Positions 1 to 11,564 of a stretch of 64,000 bases of DNA are shown one piece after another. The translations under genes were made by a program, and so were the position numbers. Below the pieces are notes generated by a model that saw nothing but the letters and a program-made list of their open reading frames with translations, was not told where the DNA came from and did not search any database. The DNA comes from Ailanthus altissimus. Lineage: Eukaryota > Streptophyta > Magnoliopsida > Sapindales > Simaroubaceae. The stretch is taken from the NCBI GenBank assembly GCA_946807835.1, contig OX327690.1:6482501-6546500 (forward strand). Direction: 5' to 3'. Numbering within the stretch: position 1 is the first letter of the stretch; each line of letters begins with the position of its first letter.

Positions 1-1629
1 TTATTAAATAATTTTTTATATATAATATTTCTCATAAAAGTTTAATTATTTAAATTAAAATAATATATAATAATCGGTGAGTTTATAAGGTAAAGTTAGA
101 AAAAAATTTAAGTAAGTTTATAAAGTAAAAATTTAAAATTTAAAAATAATAAATTTATTGAAAAAGTGAGCTTATGAATGACTAGGGGGGTTTAGATAAC
201 CCATCTATAAAACTTTGGGCTTCAATCTCAAATAGTCTAATTATAAAGGGGTTTTATTATTTTAATTAAAATCTTTTTTTTTTCATATTTTCTTATTAAA
301 AAAAGAATGTACAATTAATTTTTTTATTAAAAAAATGATCAAGCAATAGGATTGTCTAGCAAATTAAGCATTGAATTTTAGAGTGCTCGATAAAATTATC
401 AATTTGAATAAGTTCTCTAAATTTCTCTTTTAAAAATTTCTCTATTAAATTCATTTATTTTTTATCTTATAAAACCTAATACCTTACTTTTAATTATTAT
501 AACAAAAATTTATAATATTAAATATTTAAAAATTTAGCGGTGTAATTTAATTTAAATAACTAACTTTGTTTACATCATTTAAAATATTGGTTATTGACTA
601 ACTTACAATATTAAACAAACAAGTAACTTTATAATATTACTTATATTAATAAAAAAAATACATTTTTTAATAAATTATTAAATTACTGTTGGGCCCAAAT
701 TCGGCTAGCCCTAATCAATCCAGTGCCTCCAGTCTAATTTCTACCTTTATGATAGAGCTCGTGTGAGTGCGTCTACACCAAATTGTTTTCCAACAAACTG
801 ATCTAACTAATTCACCCAATTGCCAACAATGTACAATGGAACTGTTGGAAGGGGACTAGCCCACATCCAACGATTGTAAAATTTTTGAAGGAAAATCCCA
901 ATTTTTCCATCAAATCTCCAATTCTGACATGGAAGTAATTGCCTTTTACCACATAATCATAATAAACATATTGTGTACATTAATAAGGGGCATTGTCTGA
1001 TTAACAAATAGAGGGATTTAATTATTTATAAACACACAAATATGTTCAGATACATATACAATTTTCTTAACAACCAAATATTATTTTTCTTGTTAATGAT
1101 ATAATTTCCCTTGAACTTAACTTTTTAATCCTTTAACTTAAGCATCAAAACCTCTTTTGCAGGTAGACAAAGACATTTTGAATCATTTGGAAAGTTAAGA
1201 GTAATGGTGTGAAAGTAATTATTTTAAAAACTCTAATCTATAATAAACTTTCAATGATGTTGTTTGTGAGAATGTTTTAAATGACTCAAGCTTTAAAAGA
1301 TAGTAATAAGAGAAGATGGTGGGCTAAGACACAATTAAGTGGCTTGTTCAGAATATGAAGAAGATATAGAAAGAGAGAAGTTGAGTATGGCTGAAGTAGT
1401 AGTATTGAGTAGCAAAATTTTGGTTGCAATGACAAAGGTTCTATTGAAGATCTTGAAACAACCGTAGGAATCAAAGAATGAGAACAAAAAGTTAAGATAG
1501 AGACCTACGATGACGAAAGAATTTGAAGATTTAAATGACAACTAGAAATAATCACAATGATAGTTTCAACAGGATAATGAGGTAGAAGAAGTGGTTTATG
1601 AAGTGACGAAAAGAGAGAGTTAAGAGAAA
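1..1629. other. AT-rich non-coding stretch, nothing recognised
   Basis: Very AT-rich sequence with frequent stops in all frames. No paired LTR, PBS, RNA gene or protein domain was recognised. A somewhat less AT-rich patch lies around 690-900 but matches nothing else in the window. The short minus-strand frames near 1286-1541 look like chance frames. Confidence 0.5.
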
Positions 1630-2300
1630 ATGAACAATATGGAGGCTGTAAGGGCTTTTATCATAAAAAAGGTAGGTAAATTAAATGAGAGGATGAAGAG
1701 GCTTGAAATTATGGAAGATGCAATAGTCCTAGCAAAGAAAATTAACGAGGATTCATTTATAGAGCCTACTAATAGACCTCAAAACTTTACAAGTTTGTGA
1801 TCTTAAATTTTCATATGGATTTAGGGACTCAGAGGACATCTTTTCCATTTTAATACAAAGATAGCCATGCACGCAAATAATAGAACACTAAAATGGATCA
1901 CTTTTCTCTTAAGTTTGAAAAGACTAATGCAAGTGCGGTTTCAAGAATTAAAGGAAAATTTAATTTCCTATAAAGACTTGTCGGCTCAATTCATAGCTCA
2001 GTATATATAGAATCAAAAAAGGAGAAAGATCGCATTAGACTTATTCCTTATAAAGCAGGGAAAGAATGAAACCATCAAAAGTTTCCTTAATCGATTAAAT
2101 TGGGAGCTCAGTGAGGTAGAAAGTTACGACATAAAAATTATTGCCCAAGCATACTAGAAGGTAGTGAAGGCTTCCACCCTTTATTACTGGTACTAAGTTC
2201 GAAATAATTTCACTTCCTTCAAAGTAATCAACCAAAAATTCGAGCAATAGATTCATGAAGAGGAGGATGATGCAGGGACAGTTAAGGAGACTTCCATAAT
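1630..2300 (+). pseudogene. Decayed Ty3/gypsy-type gag remnant
   Basis: The stretch from 1630 reads as a charged, helix-like segment with several Lys/Arg/Glu residues and stops near 1800. Past a frame change, about 1945-2130 gives a chain resembling the retrotransposon gag domain: a segment like YKDLSAQFIAQY, then KIALDLFLIKQGKNETIKS, then FLNRLNWELSEV. In plant Ty3 gag proteins the usual pattern is a 'W..L..F...F' helix, a basic 'K....L....Q..ESL..F' segment and a 'RFN.E' motif, and these correspond. Several stops and shifts show it is dead. No LTR or pol could be tied to it, so it is an orphan fragment. The lineage cannot be assigned. Confidence 0.5.
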
Positions 2301-4040
2301 TATAACTAAAAAAGATGTTGGAATGTCATAAAGGAAGGGTATAATTATAACTCAAAAAGACTTCCAGCCATTGTTCCCAATCAACACACTAGTATAAAAC
2401 ATCTAGATGAAGTATAAGGACATTGGGTCTATTTTAGAAGCTGAGAACCATCTCAACCTCGATAGATTAAAGAGACTCTAAGCATTGTGTGTTTCACAAT
2501 GAGCCTAGACATAATATCAGTGGCTCACCTTCTTTATAGGGACAAATCAACACCTTCATGAGAATCAGTTACTTGGTAGGATTCAAATTTGAGATACAAC
2601 CAAAGAATTTCATAAAATTAAAGGAGTCAAAAGTGTATACGAGTGAAGCTATCGTCATAAAGAATATAACAATGCCTATATTAAATATGATTCATGGACC
2701 ACTTTTAGACTTTTGTTACTTGGAAAAGGATGAAGGAGATACAGGACATGAGAAAGTAATTAAAGAGCAAAATTTGGTTCGAGAAGTCACTCATAGGATC
2801 AAAGCTAAACGAAAGGAAGGATTATATGTGTACATGATGATCTTAGAGGGCCTTTAGACGAACGAGACTTTTGCAGAAGAGTCCATGGAAGTCGTATAAG
2901 CAAGGATGATGGTTGGTCAATTCTTTCTAGTAATGTTACATGCAAGACCACCAAATAGAGACAGAAGAGACAAGAGATAGATTGTTTTTTTAGAAAAAAT
3001 GTTCAAAGTTGGAATATCTTGCAAAAATGTATAATGGGTTTAAAAAAATATTTTTAAGCCTATATGTACAAAATTATTTATAAAAAAAATAAAGTAGGCT
3101 CGTTATAAACATCAGAAGACCACATGCAATTAGGCTTGCAGGGAACCTGACCAAAGTTAAATTAAATGTTATTTTATATTTTTTTGTGATGAATTATAAC
3201 ATGATTATAAACTCTTATTCGTATCACTTTGTAATTTGTAATACTCATTACGGTTTGTCTGAAGAATATACTAAAAACTTGTATTTTGCTAGTGTAGTGA
3301 GATAAACGGTTAGAATTGTGTTTTACAGATATAAAATTCATTCATTCCTAATGAAAATTAGAAAGAATGTTCCCTTAAGGGTTAATTCTGGAACTAAATA
3401 GTTAGAGCGCGCAATTTGTAAGAAGGTTACAAATTAACTATTCACTAGTGAATTAATAGTATTTAAGGATAAAGTAGTAATTAAAGGGGTAAAATAGTAA
3501 TTGACCTAGTTCTGATTATGAACCATCTATGGAGGTTTAAATTACATGTAGTGATTAAATCGATGAGCTGATCTAAGTTTTTTGAGTAAATATATATGTA
3601 ATTTTAAGAGTGCAATTCCAAATTTTTAATAGAATAACATTGGAATTAATAAATTGAATTAATTAATTAAAGAGTTTAATTAATTATTTAAAATTTAATT
3701 TGAACTTGAATTTTAGATCCATAAATCCTCAACACTATCTCTTTAGTTATTACAATGAATAAAAAAAAAAGAGATTATGTAATTACATAGTAGTTATGTC
3801 CTTATTATAAATTAATTAATTAGAGAGATAATATGTTTAATTTTTGAAATTAGATATATAAAATCTCAACGATGATTTTTGAAATCATCAAAGAGATTTT
3901 TTTCTCCTTGAATCTCTCTTAATAAAAGGAAAAATTACACCTTTTAGGTTTTTCTTTTATGAAAGATTACTTTTAGAAATTAATTTTTAAAAATCAAATA
4001 TATTTGAAAATTATGTAACACTAAAATTTTGGGTATTACA
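2301..4040. other. Unassigned AT-rich stretch with one 99-codon frame
   Basis: The stretch contains an open frame at 2558-2857 (+) of 99 codons. It begins MRISYLVGFKFEIQPKNF and contains a lysine-rich segment (RIKAKRKEG). It lies just downstream of the gag remnant and could be part of the same dead element, but I recognise no domain in it. From 2860 to 4040 there is only AT-rich sequence with long A and T runs, and no paired repeat was found in the window. Confidence 0.3.
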
Positions 4041-4076
4041 CGTGAGCTAAAGAGAGAAGGTCTCTCTTAGCTCATG
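4041..4076. repeat. Near-perfect inverted repeat (hairpin)
   Basis: The arms CGTGAGCTAAAGAGAGA and TCTCTCTTAGCTCATG are complementary apart from one extra base and one mismatch. They are separated by a 3-base loop (AGG). The hairpin is not followed by a T-run typical of a terminator, and no gene flanks it. It may be a remnant of a foldback element or an isolated palindrome. Confidence 0.7.
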
Positions 4077-4930
4077 TTTTCTTCTCTCTAAAATTAGGGA
4101 GATATTTTTTGATTTTAACTAATAAATATTATTGATTAAAATTATTCAATCAATATAAAGAATTTTATTTTAATTGTAATATTATAAAAGGAGGAGAAAA
4201 GGGAAAGAGGCAGACATGTAAGACAACAAGAAAACACAATACATATTCCTTTGATTGAAAATTGGAAACCTACCATTCCATTCATTATTATACTAGAGGC
4301 TTGGTTTGAAATACTTTGGTAGAAGAAAACTAAGTTTGGATTCAATGTATGTTTATAGGTTTCTTGATTCTTACTTTTTTTTAAAAAGCATTAAATTCAT
4401 ATTGATGAACACTTAAAATTATATATTTAATAAAAAAAAATTTAGAATCATTTTGCACCATTAGTGTATTTAATCTCTATAACTTGAGCATATTTGCAAT
4501 ATTGTATCTAATTAAGTTTTTAACTGTTTTAATGTAGGTTCGATAAATTAGGTATAACTTTCTATCAAGAAATTCAATTGAAGTAATTCTTAAACCTATA
4601 GAGAGATCATTTCATGGCAATAAAATTAAATTTCACGCACAATTTGTAATTCAAATGTTTGAAGGGTAAAAAGTGACTTTGAAGAGGACCTATTTGCAGC
4701 GTAGGCCCAGTTCGAGAGGACTTTAGTATTTGGACCATATCTCATAAAATAAGAATCCAATTGGTATGATTCTAAAGCCACAGAAAGATAATTCAATTAT
4801 ATACAAATTATTAGTTGAGTACAAAGTCTAATTCAGCTAGCTTACCAGTCAAAAGAGTATTACAAATTCAGGACCTTCGAGATGCCTCAGTATAAGGAAA
4901 AGCTTGGGATTACTCATGGTAGAATGCGAG
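4077..4930. other. Non-coding, nothing recognised
   Basis: AT-rich sequence with no domain, repeat pair or RNA gene that I can support. The last part (about 4850-4930) may already belong to the Copia remnant that follows, but the frame is too broken to say. Confidence 0.4.
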
Positions 4931-5330
4931 ATATGGCATTCATCGAGGCTAAGGTTGTGTTTTCTTAAATTGCATACATATACAAGGGTTTAAGTTTCGA
5001 TCAATATTTACGGAGTTGATCATCCTTCATGATGTGCTTTATGCTCCCAGTGTCCGAAATAATCTTATATCAATTATTGCATTGATTAGGCTTATTTTAG
5101 TGTCAATCAGTTTGTTATTCTTTCCTTCGTTTGAAAAGGGATATTACTAGCCGAGCATAAGTTACGATGTGATCGATGGTTTGGCTTGAAAAAGCATTCA
5201 TAAAACTGGCTTTCTTATTCATTACATTAAAAAAAGAGCACATATCCTCTTTCCTTTTGCCCTTGGTTGCAAGAACATATGAAAAGTTTGGTAGTAAAAA
5301 ATATTGAACATTTGGTCATACGTAAATAGT
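4931..5330 (+). pseudogene. Copia pol remnant (protease/pre-integrase linker)
   Basis: Around 4985-5095 one frame reads GFKFRSIFTELIILHDVLY followed by APSVRNNLISI. The 'L.DVLYAP..R.NLIS' signature is the conserved segment just downstream of the aspartic protease in Ty1/Copia polyproteins. Upstream and downstream reading is interrupted by stops, and no catalytic DTG/DTA triad is visible. This fragment is not clearly the same family as the three larger Copia elements in the window, whose corresponding segment differs. No LTRs can be assigned to it. Confidence 0.55.
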
Positions 5331-5639
5331 GCTCATAAATTTGCCTATTTAATGATACCCTTGGTTGAAGGGGGGAATATCTTTTATCGTTTTGTATTCT
5401 TTAGTTCACTTTTCATTATATTCTATTTTTTAAAAGTTATATTGTTCTAAATTCTTAATTAAGGCTAGAAGTGAAACACTTAATAGAGGTGTAGTTTTGT
5501 CACTTTGATCATACTCTTGTATTTCATGTTTGTGTTCAAATGATTTGATTTATCATTTTTGAAAGTGGGTTTGGTTGGTTTAAGGCCTTACTTCTTTATA
5601 GACAAAGGGCACAAAGAATGTTTGGAAAGATCTTCTACA
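5331..5639. other. Non-coding, nothing recognised
   Basis: AT-rich sequence between two retroelement fragments. No frame, repeat or signal could be supported. Confidence 0.4.
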
Positions 5640-5931
5640 TATCAACAACATATTTTTACAAATGATATTTTTCATCAATTGAAATCATTTTTCAAGTGAG
5701 TAAAAGGATCAAAGGAACACTACTACAACTAAAGTAAGTATGGATCTCTAATGTCTTAGTGTTCTTTTAAATTGATTTCTTAATTACACTTGATAATCTT
5801 TGCTTTTAAAATCAACCAATATTCTCCATCTTTGGGTACAATACTTCATTATTCTTGAACATTAACAAACAACCTTTGATCTCGGTGATCACTCCCTGTG
5901 GATACAACATTCGGACTTATTGCAACTATTT
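5640..5931 (+). mobile_element. Possible end of an Athila/Tat-type LTR
   Basis: The last 50 bases contain CACTCCCTGTGGATACAACA followed by TTCGGACTTATTGC and end in TTTGACA. The two Athila-like LTRs elsewhere in the window end, in their own orientation, with a similar CCTTGTGGATCGACCTTG block followed by a TTATTACTTTGACA block. This suggests a plus-strand LTR terminus cut by the Copia LTR fragment that begins at about 5932. The upstream boundary is arbitrary. It could instead be unrelated sequence, because the resemblance rests on one short block. Confidence 0.35.
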
Positions 5932-6369
5932 GACATTTCCTAGCACCGATTGCAACTCATTGCAATTATGTCATTGCTAGTATATTTCCAGGTATTTGTC
6001 CCATTTCAGACAAGGCTCTAACTTTTTAGATTTTGTTGACTCTTATAACTTGCTAACTTTTTAGATTTTGTTGACTCTTATAACTTGCTAACTTTTTAGA
6101 TTTTGTTGACTCTTATAACTTGCTAACTTTTAGCATTGTTAATTCTTAGCATTTTTAACTTTCAATATTGCTAACTCTTAGCCCTGGTCTAAACTCCTTT
6201 GGACTTGATCTGAACTCATTCACATTAATACAATGTCTGAAATGTTACAAACATTTTACTATATATGTAAAATATTAACGATATTATTCGAAATGTTCGT
6301 TGAATAAATATTAAACAATTAATATTTATACAATATTGGAATGACACATAAGCACCATCTTTAACAAAC
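5932..6369 (-). repeat. Partial 3' LTR of Copia-1
   Basis: On the plus strand this reads GACATTTCCTAGCACCGATT, then GTCCCATTTCAGACAAGGC, and then the blocks ATGTCTGAAATGTTACAAAC and AAATATTAAACAATTAATAT. The same order occurs in the complete minus-strand Copia LTR at 60820-61182. The LTR start abuts the purine-rich tract rc(AACTCCCATTT) at about 6370, as in Copia-B. The remaining ~1.7 kb of LTR is missing on the left, where an Athila-like LTR end appears. Confidence 0.75.
6020..6124. repeat. 35-bp unit repeated three times in tandem
   Basis: The unit starting AACTTTTTAGATTTTGTTGA and ending CTCTTATAACTTGCT begins at 6020, 6055 and 6090, with an incomplete fourth start at 6125. The related LTRs at 33417-33604 and 60820-61182 carry the segment once, so this expansion is local to Copia-1. 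Confidence 0.9.
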
Positions 6370-6374
6370 TCCCA

Positions 6375-7990
6375 TTTATTTTAGTGCCAATATTGATAAT
6401 ATCTCATATTTATCAATTCCAACTACTTCATTACATCTCCACTAGTCAAAAAATTTCCAATTATGTGGTATTCAGAGTCCACATGATCATAATTCTAGTG
6501 TGCGTAATGACTTCTTGGCATGAACAATTACTCCATTATTGTTGCATATAGTAGGATAGGATTTACTGAGTTAGAAAATATTTTTAACTCTGTAACTGAC
6601 TTGTATGTCCTCAGAACTTCCTTTGCAAGCTTCTCAAGTCACAACATATTCTACTTCTAAGGTAGAATCAACTATGGATGGCATTTTCAAATAACTAAGG
6701 TGCAATTGAGAAGAAATAAAAAATGAGATGTAGATTTTTTATTATCCAGAACAGACTGATAGTCTAAGTCTATATATCCTCTGAATCATAAGTAACATTC
6801 TCCATAATTCAAAAACTTATCTTTTATCTTACTCAAGTATTTCAGATATATTTCATGACCAATTAATGGTCGTTTCCCAGATAAAACAAATACCGACTCA
6901 TAATACTTACAACTATCCAGATCCAAGTCTCGTACATAACATGGTGTACATCAATCTACTTTTAATTGATGCACATCATGAGTTAGATACTCTAACTCTT
7001 TCATCTTCTTACTAAGGACACTTCCTCTTAGAAAGATGAATACTATGTTTGAAAGGTTGCTTAACTATCTCACAGTTATTAAAGTGTACATTTCAAGAAC
7101 TTATTGTATGTACAAAGATTGGGATAGACGTATTAGCCTCATTTCTCTCTATAACACTTTATAGCTAAGTATATAGGAAGTCTGTCCCAAATCTTTCATG
7201 GAGAAGTTCTTACTTAGATAACTCTTAACTAACTGACTTGCAATATACTAACGTCATTTCTGGCATTTATGTATGTCTTCGACACAGAGAATTAGATAGA
7301 CAATTATGCTCCCACTACCTTTATGAACACACATGATTTCTTTTCATTCTTTATGAAACTAAACTTTTTGATTTCTTTATTAAAATAAAGATACCTATTT
7401 CAGGAAAAACTGCTTAAGTCCATAAATAGACTTTTTGTAATTTGCACATCAGATTAGAAGTTAGGTTGGATATAAAACCTTCAGGCTATTCTATACATAT
7501 CTTTAAGTCTAGATATACATTCCGAAAAACCCATTTTACATTTATTTGCCAGACCTCAAAATCTTAAAATGCTATAACAGCCAATAAAATTCAAATTGAC
7601 TTAAGCATGACTAATGATGAAATATGTTTCCTTATAATCCATCCTAGATCTTTAAGTGTAACCTTTTATCATCAATCGGGCTTTGGAGGTCTCTACCTTC
7701 ATATTGCGTCCTTGCTTCCACTGTATAAACTCATTTACAACAAATAAGAACTATTCCTATAGAAAGCAAAACCAAGTCCAGACTTGATTGTCATGTATAG
7801 AGTTAATTTCAAATTTAATGACATATTTTTATTCTCCTGAATTGATATCCAACATCGTTTCTTTATAAGTCAAAGGATTATTTTCTTTAACTAAGAAAAC
7901 ACCAAGGGCACTTTCAAGTATCACACATACCTAACAGGTGATCATTGATAACCTTTGATGACTTACAGGAAAGTGTGTGTTAAAAATATT
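6375..7990 (-). pseudogene. Copia-1 reverse transcriptase and RNase H remnant
   Basis: The minus strand keeps short recognisable blocks. At about 7430 it reads CANYKKSIYGLKQ, matching the RT block 'VCKLKKSIYGLKQAS' seen in the other Copia elements here. At about 6530 it gives a residue run like YYMQQ*WSNCSCQE, matching the RNase H 'CDNNGAI..AKE' block. The 3' end near 6375 matches the tail before the LTR in Copia-B. Stops and frame shifts occur throughout, and no YVDD motif could be read. The function is that of a dead polyprotein segment. Confidence 0.6.
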
Positions 7991-8119
7991 TCACTCAATT
8001 GAACTTTAAGTTTCATTGTTGGTTCATATGTTTCTTGATTGGCTTCATAAAGTTCAATCTTTCCATAATCGCAATGATCTATGAGAAACTCTTTCTCTAA
8101 GAAAATGATGTTCTAAGAA

Positions 8120-8950
8120 ACGAATATACTTCGTTCCTTTGGATCATAGAATTGGTATTCCATTGGGTTCTTGAAATATTATCTGAACTGATATTTGTAC
8201 CAATTGGGTGCAAGTTTATCCTATTATGTAACTCTTATACAAGCGAAACAACCCCAAATCTTAATATACTTAAGACTTGGTTTCCTTCAGTCTATCTCTC
8301 ATATAGAGTAAAAAGAACGACTTTTGATGGAATATTCTTCAATAAGTGAACAACAGTTTCTAGAGCACAATCTCATAGATATTCTAAAAGATCAATGAAG
8401 CTTAACATCGATCGAACAATATCTAATAAGGTTTGGTTTCTCCTTTCCAAAACACCTTTGACTTGATGAGATCTTAAAGAACTATATTAAGCGAGAATCT
8501 CATTCTCCTTTAAATAATCTGTGAATTTACTGCTCATATATAAACTGCCTTAATTTAATTGAAGGCATTGAATATACATAAGGGTTTGTTCCTTTATTTC
8601 CAGTTAGAACTCTTTGAGCTCTTCAAAAATTTTCAACCAATGTTTCCTAGAAATAGACGTCCCTATCGTAACAAATCACGATAAAGATAATAAAGTATCG
8701 AAATCCACCTAATGGTAGAAGCATATACATCATTATGTATTAGTTCTAATAAATCAGTGAAGTAGTGTCCAACACCTACACAAAAATTTGGTCATTTTCC
8801 CTCGAATACAAGATTCATAAACTAGTTAAGATTTTATAGTTAGATCAAATATCTAACTATCCTTAACTAGACGGGATAGTCGTCTCACGGTTATATGACC
8901 TAATTTTATGTACCACAATTCATTATTATTTAAAGTTTTCGAACCATATT
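8120..8950 (-). pseudogene. Copia-1 integrase remnant
   Basis: The minus strand at 8120-8310 corresponds closely to the integrase C-terminal region of Copia-B around 41650-41820. It shares the blocks AAACCAAGTCTTAA and ATAGGATAAACTTGCACCC, and reads as KPSL.YIKIWG followed by DKLAP and NPMEYQFYDP. At 8400-8530 it keeps the nucleotide blocks around the integrase catalytic Glu (GAGCAGTAAATTCAC, TTTAAAGGAGAATGAGAT) and 'VLERRNQTLLDIVRSM'. Many stops are present. Confidence 0.65.
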
Positions 8951-9850
8951 TATTCTGTTCACCTAGATACTTCTTATTATGTTTAAGATATAATGATAAT
9001 ACATTAACTGACAATTAGTTAGCAAAACATTATCTTTATCATATATACACGAGGAACTATTCCTAAATGTATTTATGATCACCCTTTCTATTTACTACAA
9101 TGAGTGATATGATTTACTTAATAATGTAAAGAACAAAATAGCAATTGTACAACATAATGCTTCAACCAGAATGAAGAAGTGACTTATAAGTAGTAACAGC
9201 TACAATGTCTTGGAAATCTTCATTTCCTGCGTGAATCCATATTTTTCTTTTCTTAGATACTTAGCATTTTTAAAATCATGCAACGCATTGCAGAAATGAG
9301 AAAGACAAGCGGTGTCCCATACCCTTACACTTTTTAGCATCAAATACGAATGAAATGTCTATAATTGGTAAACAAATATCTTAGGGGTCTATTTATCTTA
9401 AGGTAATGTATGTTAAACAATAACAGTTACTATTTCAACTCTTACCATAATGGAAACACTTTCTATTGTTTTTATTCTCTTTTTGTGATTTGTATATATC
9501 AAACAAATTTCACACTGAGTATATTACTACTTTTACATCTTATATGCATATACTTACACTGAAGATCATTAGACATCGAGACCAAGATATATGATTTGAC
9601 TCTCAAATCATTCTTAATCCTATTTCTGATAATTTCCATTTCTTCCAAAGAAATGTCATCAAAAACACCTCTACTTATTTGTTGATTATTGATATATCCA
9701 AGTTTATCTTGAATTTGGAACTATTCACGGATTCATTGGCAAGTTAAATATATTATTGATACCTCTAGTTGGTGTGTAAAGATCAAGTACACTAATGGAT
9801 TGCTTATAGTCATCTTATCTCTATAAGATTAAATAGGAGATGTATAGCAG
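8951..9850 (-). pseudogene. Copia-1 gag and protease-linker remnant
   Basis: On the minus strand, about 9840-9560 reads out blocks such as THQLEVS, IQDKLGYINNQQISRG, and NDLRVKSYILVSMSNDLQCK. These match the gag of Copia-B (ERLGYVINQKMPRG and GDLKVKSYILASMSTKLQRE). A broken CCHC region (KCFHYGKS) follows at about 9455. Further on, HYVVQLLF near 9150 corresponds to the 'IIVLHNYYF' linker after the protease. The frame is lost repeatedly. Confidence 0.6.
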
Positions 9851-10031
9851 AACATATCTTATCATTAATTAGTAATGCTTTAGATCATGAGTATAACTTT
9901 TATATATTTTTTAATCTAAAGTTACCCTTCCACTACTTTACATAATCCCTTAAATCTCTCAAAGGAAAAATGACAACTTATACTTTTAAACTATATAGCG
10001 GAAAGTAGACCCTATTGGTATTTTACTTTAG

Positions 10032-10323
10032 TCTCACGCTTTAGTAATATTGGCATTTGTAACTCAAAAGGTTGACAACTCTTATCAATTGCATCTCATG
10101 GAACTCTTACCACTGATTCTAAATACACTTTATTCTCACGCTTTAGTAATATTGGATAAGTGTACTCCAGATTAACTTGTCAATTATCATATATATGTTA
10201 TTGATATTACCCTCACACTTTAGCAATATTGGATAATACGTTCGCATATATTTGCCTCATCTCATGTTTAACCGGCATAGTCCAAATCATACTGATCAAA
10301 TCTCTTACGCTTTAGCAATATTA
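10032..10323 (-). repeat. Fourfold leader motif of Copia-1
   Basis: Plus-strand copies of CTCACGCTTTAGTAATATTG-like sequence lie at 10032-10053, 10134-10154, 10211-10232 and 10303-10323. Read on the coding strand the motif is CCAATATTRCTAAAGCGTGA. The start-to-start distances are 102, 77 and 92 bp. They match the spacing of the equivalent motif in Copia-A (103, 77, 90) and Copia-B (100, 77, 87), read in the same order. The motif sits between PBS and gag, in the part of the transcript where packaging or dimerisation signals usually lie. Its function is unknown. Confidence 0.85.
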
Positions 10324-10697
10324 GGAAAGATAGATATTACCTGTCTAACACCACATTGACAAGACGGATCAATATGTAACATTATCTTATAATGGAACAC
10401 TTTTCAATATGATTAAGAAATATTTCTTAATTCTATCCCCATCTCATGAGACCATGATTCTAAATCACATATCTGTTTTGTGCAAATATAACTAACTCCC
10501 ACCACTAGAACTCCCATTGTGGTTATTAGCATAAACAAATGAAGCTACAATTTATATCACATTTATAACATTTATAAATAGCCAAAAATAAACAATTTAT
10601 ATTTAAACCATTTAAAAATAAAAAATTAGAGTGACAAGTGCAATTACAGCTTTCTTAAGTTTCGATACTATGACACTAAAGACCATGCCTCCGGTGT

Positions 10698-10741
10698 CAT
10701 AAAACTAACCTAAACACGTCATAAAACTAACCTAAACACGT
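10698..10741. repeat. 22-bp tandem duplication
   Basis: CATAAAACTAACCTAAACAC plus GT occurs twice, back to back (10698-10719 and 10720-10741). It lies in the Copia-1 leader, beside a GC-richer stretch (TTGCGGTGCTAGGG and onward) that corresponds to the GC-rich part of the Copia-B leader. Confidence 0.95.
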
Positions 10742-10887
10742 TGCGGTGCTAGGGTCTCTACCCTAGTGCCACGGCGCTGAGCCTACAGTGTTGCGATGTT
10801 GAGGATAAAATCCTCAATTTTCAACACTTGAAACATATAATTAACAACCCTAGAAAATCCAATTAAAGCACAAATAGCACACAAAAT

Positions 10888-10901
10888 GCTCTTTGATACC
10901 A
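10888..10901 (-). promoter_or_regulatory. Copia-1 primer-binding site (initiator tRNA-Met type)
   Basis: The minus strand reads TGGTATCAAAGAGC, the common plant Copia PBS (TGGTATCAGAGC type) with one extra base. It lies a few bases inside the end of the 5' LTR fragment and just upstream of the leader. Confidence 0.75.
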
Positions 10902-10904
10902 TTT

Positions 10905-11145
10905 GTTATGTTAGTGTATCGTGCATCGGGTGATTATGTACATTGTTTTTAATTTTATTACATGTCTCACATGTAATAGTACGCAGCAAAAATGATATAC
11001 ACAATTCTATTTTATTACACTTATGAGATTAGAAAACTCACACTTGAAGCATGCTTTAGCAATTTTAGTTGAGAATGCGATGGCTTTCTCAAGCTAAAAT
11101 AGTAGCTTTCAAATCTCGGAACAAATAATGAAATAAATTTTTTTG
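10905..11145 (-). repeat. Truncated 5' LTR of Copia-1
   Basis: On the minus strand the segment resembles the last part of the Copia-B LTR. It has a block CTATTTTAGCTTGAGAAAGCC and then GCATGCTTCAAG, compared with CTATTCTAGCTTCCCCAAGC and GGTTGCTTCAAG in Copia-B. Only about 240 bp remain before the Copia-A leader begins. The exact junction is uncertain by tens of bases. Confidence 0.5.
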
Positions 11146-11564
11146 GAGCATTATATTATATAATCTTATAACGTTCAACTTTTAATGCTGATCATTCTAA
11201 ACAATATACTCTAATTTGAAATTTTTGCATATGAGGTTCATTTAATATAATTTTAATTGTTATATCATTGTATTAATTATTGTATATATATTTGTTTATA
11301 CTTATTAATCACAATGGGAACCTATTGGTGGTATTTAGTTATGCTTGCATAAATAAATATTCTAATTATAAATTAGATTCGCATGAGATGCAAAAACTTA
11401 TTATAATTGTTAATGGTAATAATAATTGTAATAATTATTAAAAAAAATATTAAATTAAAAAAAAATCTCTCTAAATTAGATTAAATAATATTGTATTATG
11501 AGATAATATTATATAATGATCCGTCTTGTCAATACAATATTAGACGGTTCACTTTGGTATTTTT

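Larger units (their letters stand above)
5932..11145 (-). mobile_element. Copia-1: decayed Ty1/Copia element, minus strand
   Basis: Reading the minus strand from right to left gives a truncated 5' LTR, a PBS complementary to initiator tRNA-Met, a leader with four copies of a conserved motif, gag, protease linker, integrase, reverse transcriptase, RNase H, and the first 0.4 kb of a 3' LTR. The segment order and many 20-60 bp blocks match Copia-B (36030-48756) and Copia-A. It is shorter than those because of many deletions, and its frames are saturated with stops. It is the most decayed of the three. Both LTRs are incomplete, so no TSD can be read. Confidence 0.8.
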
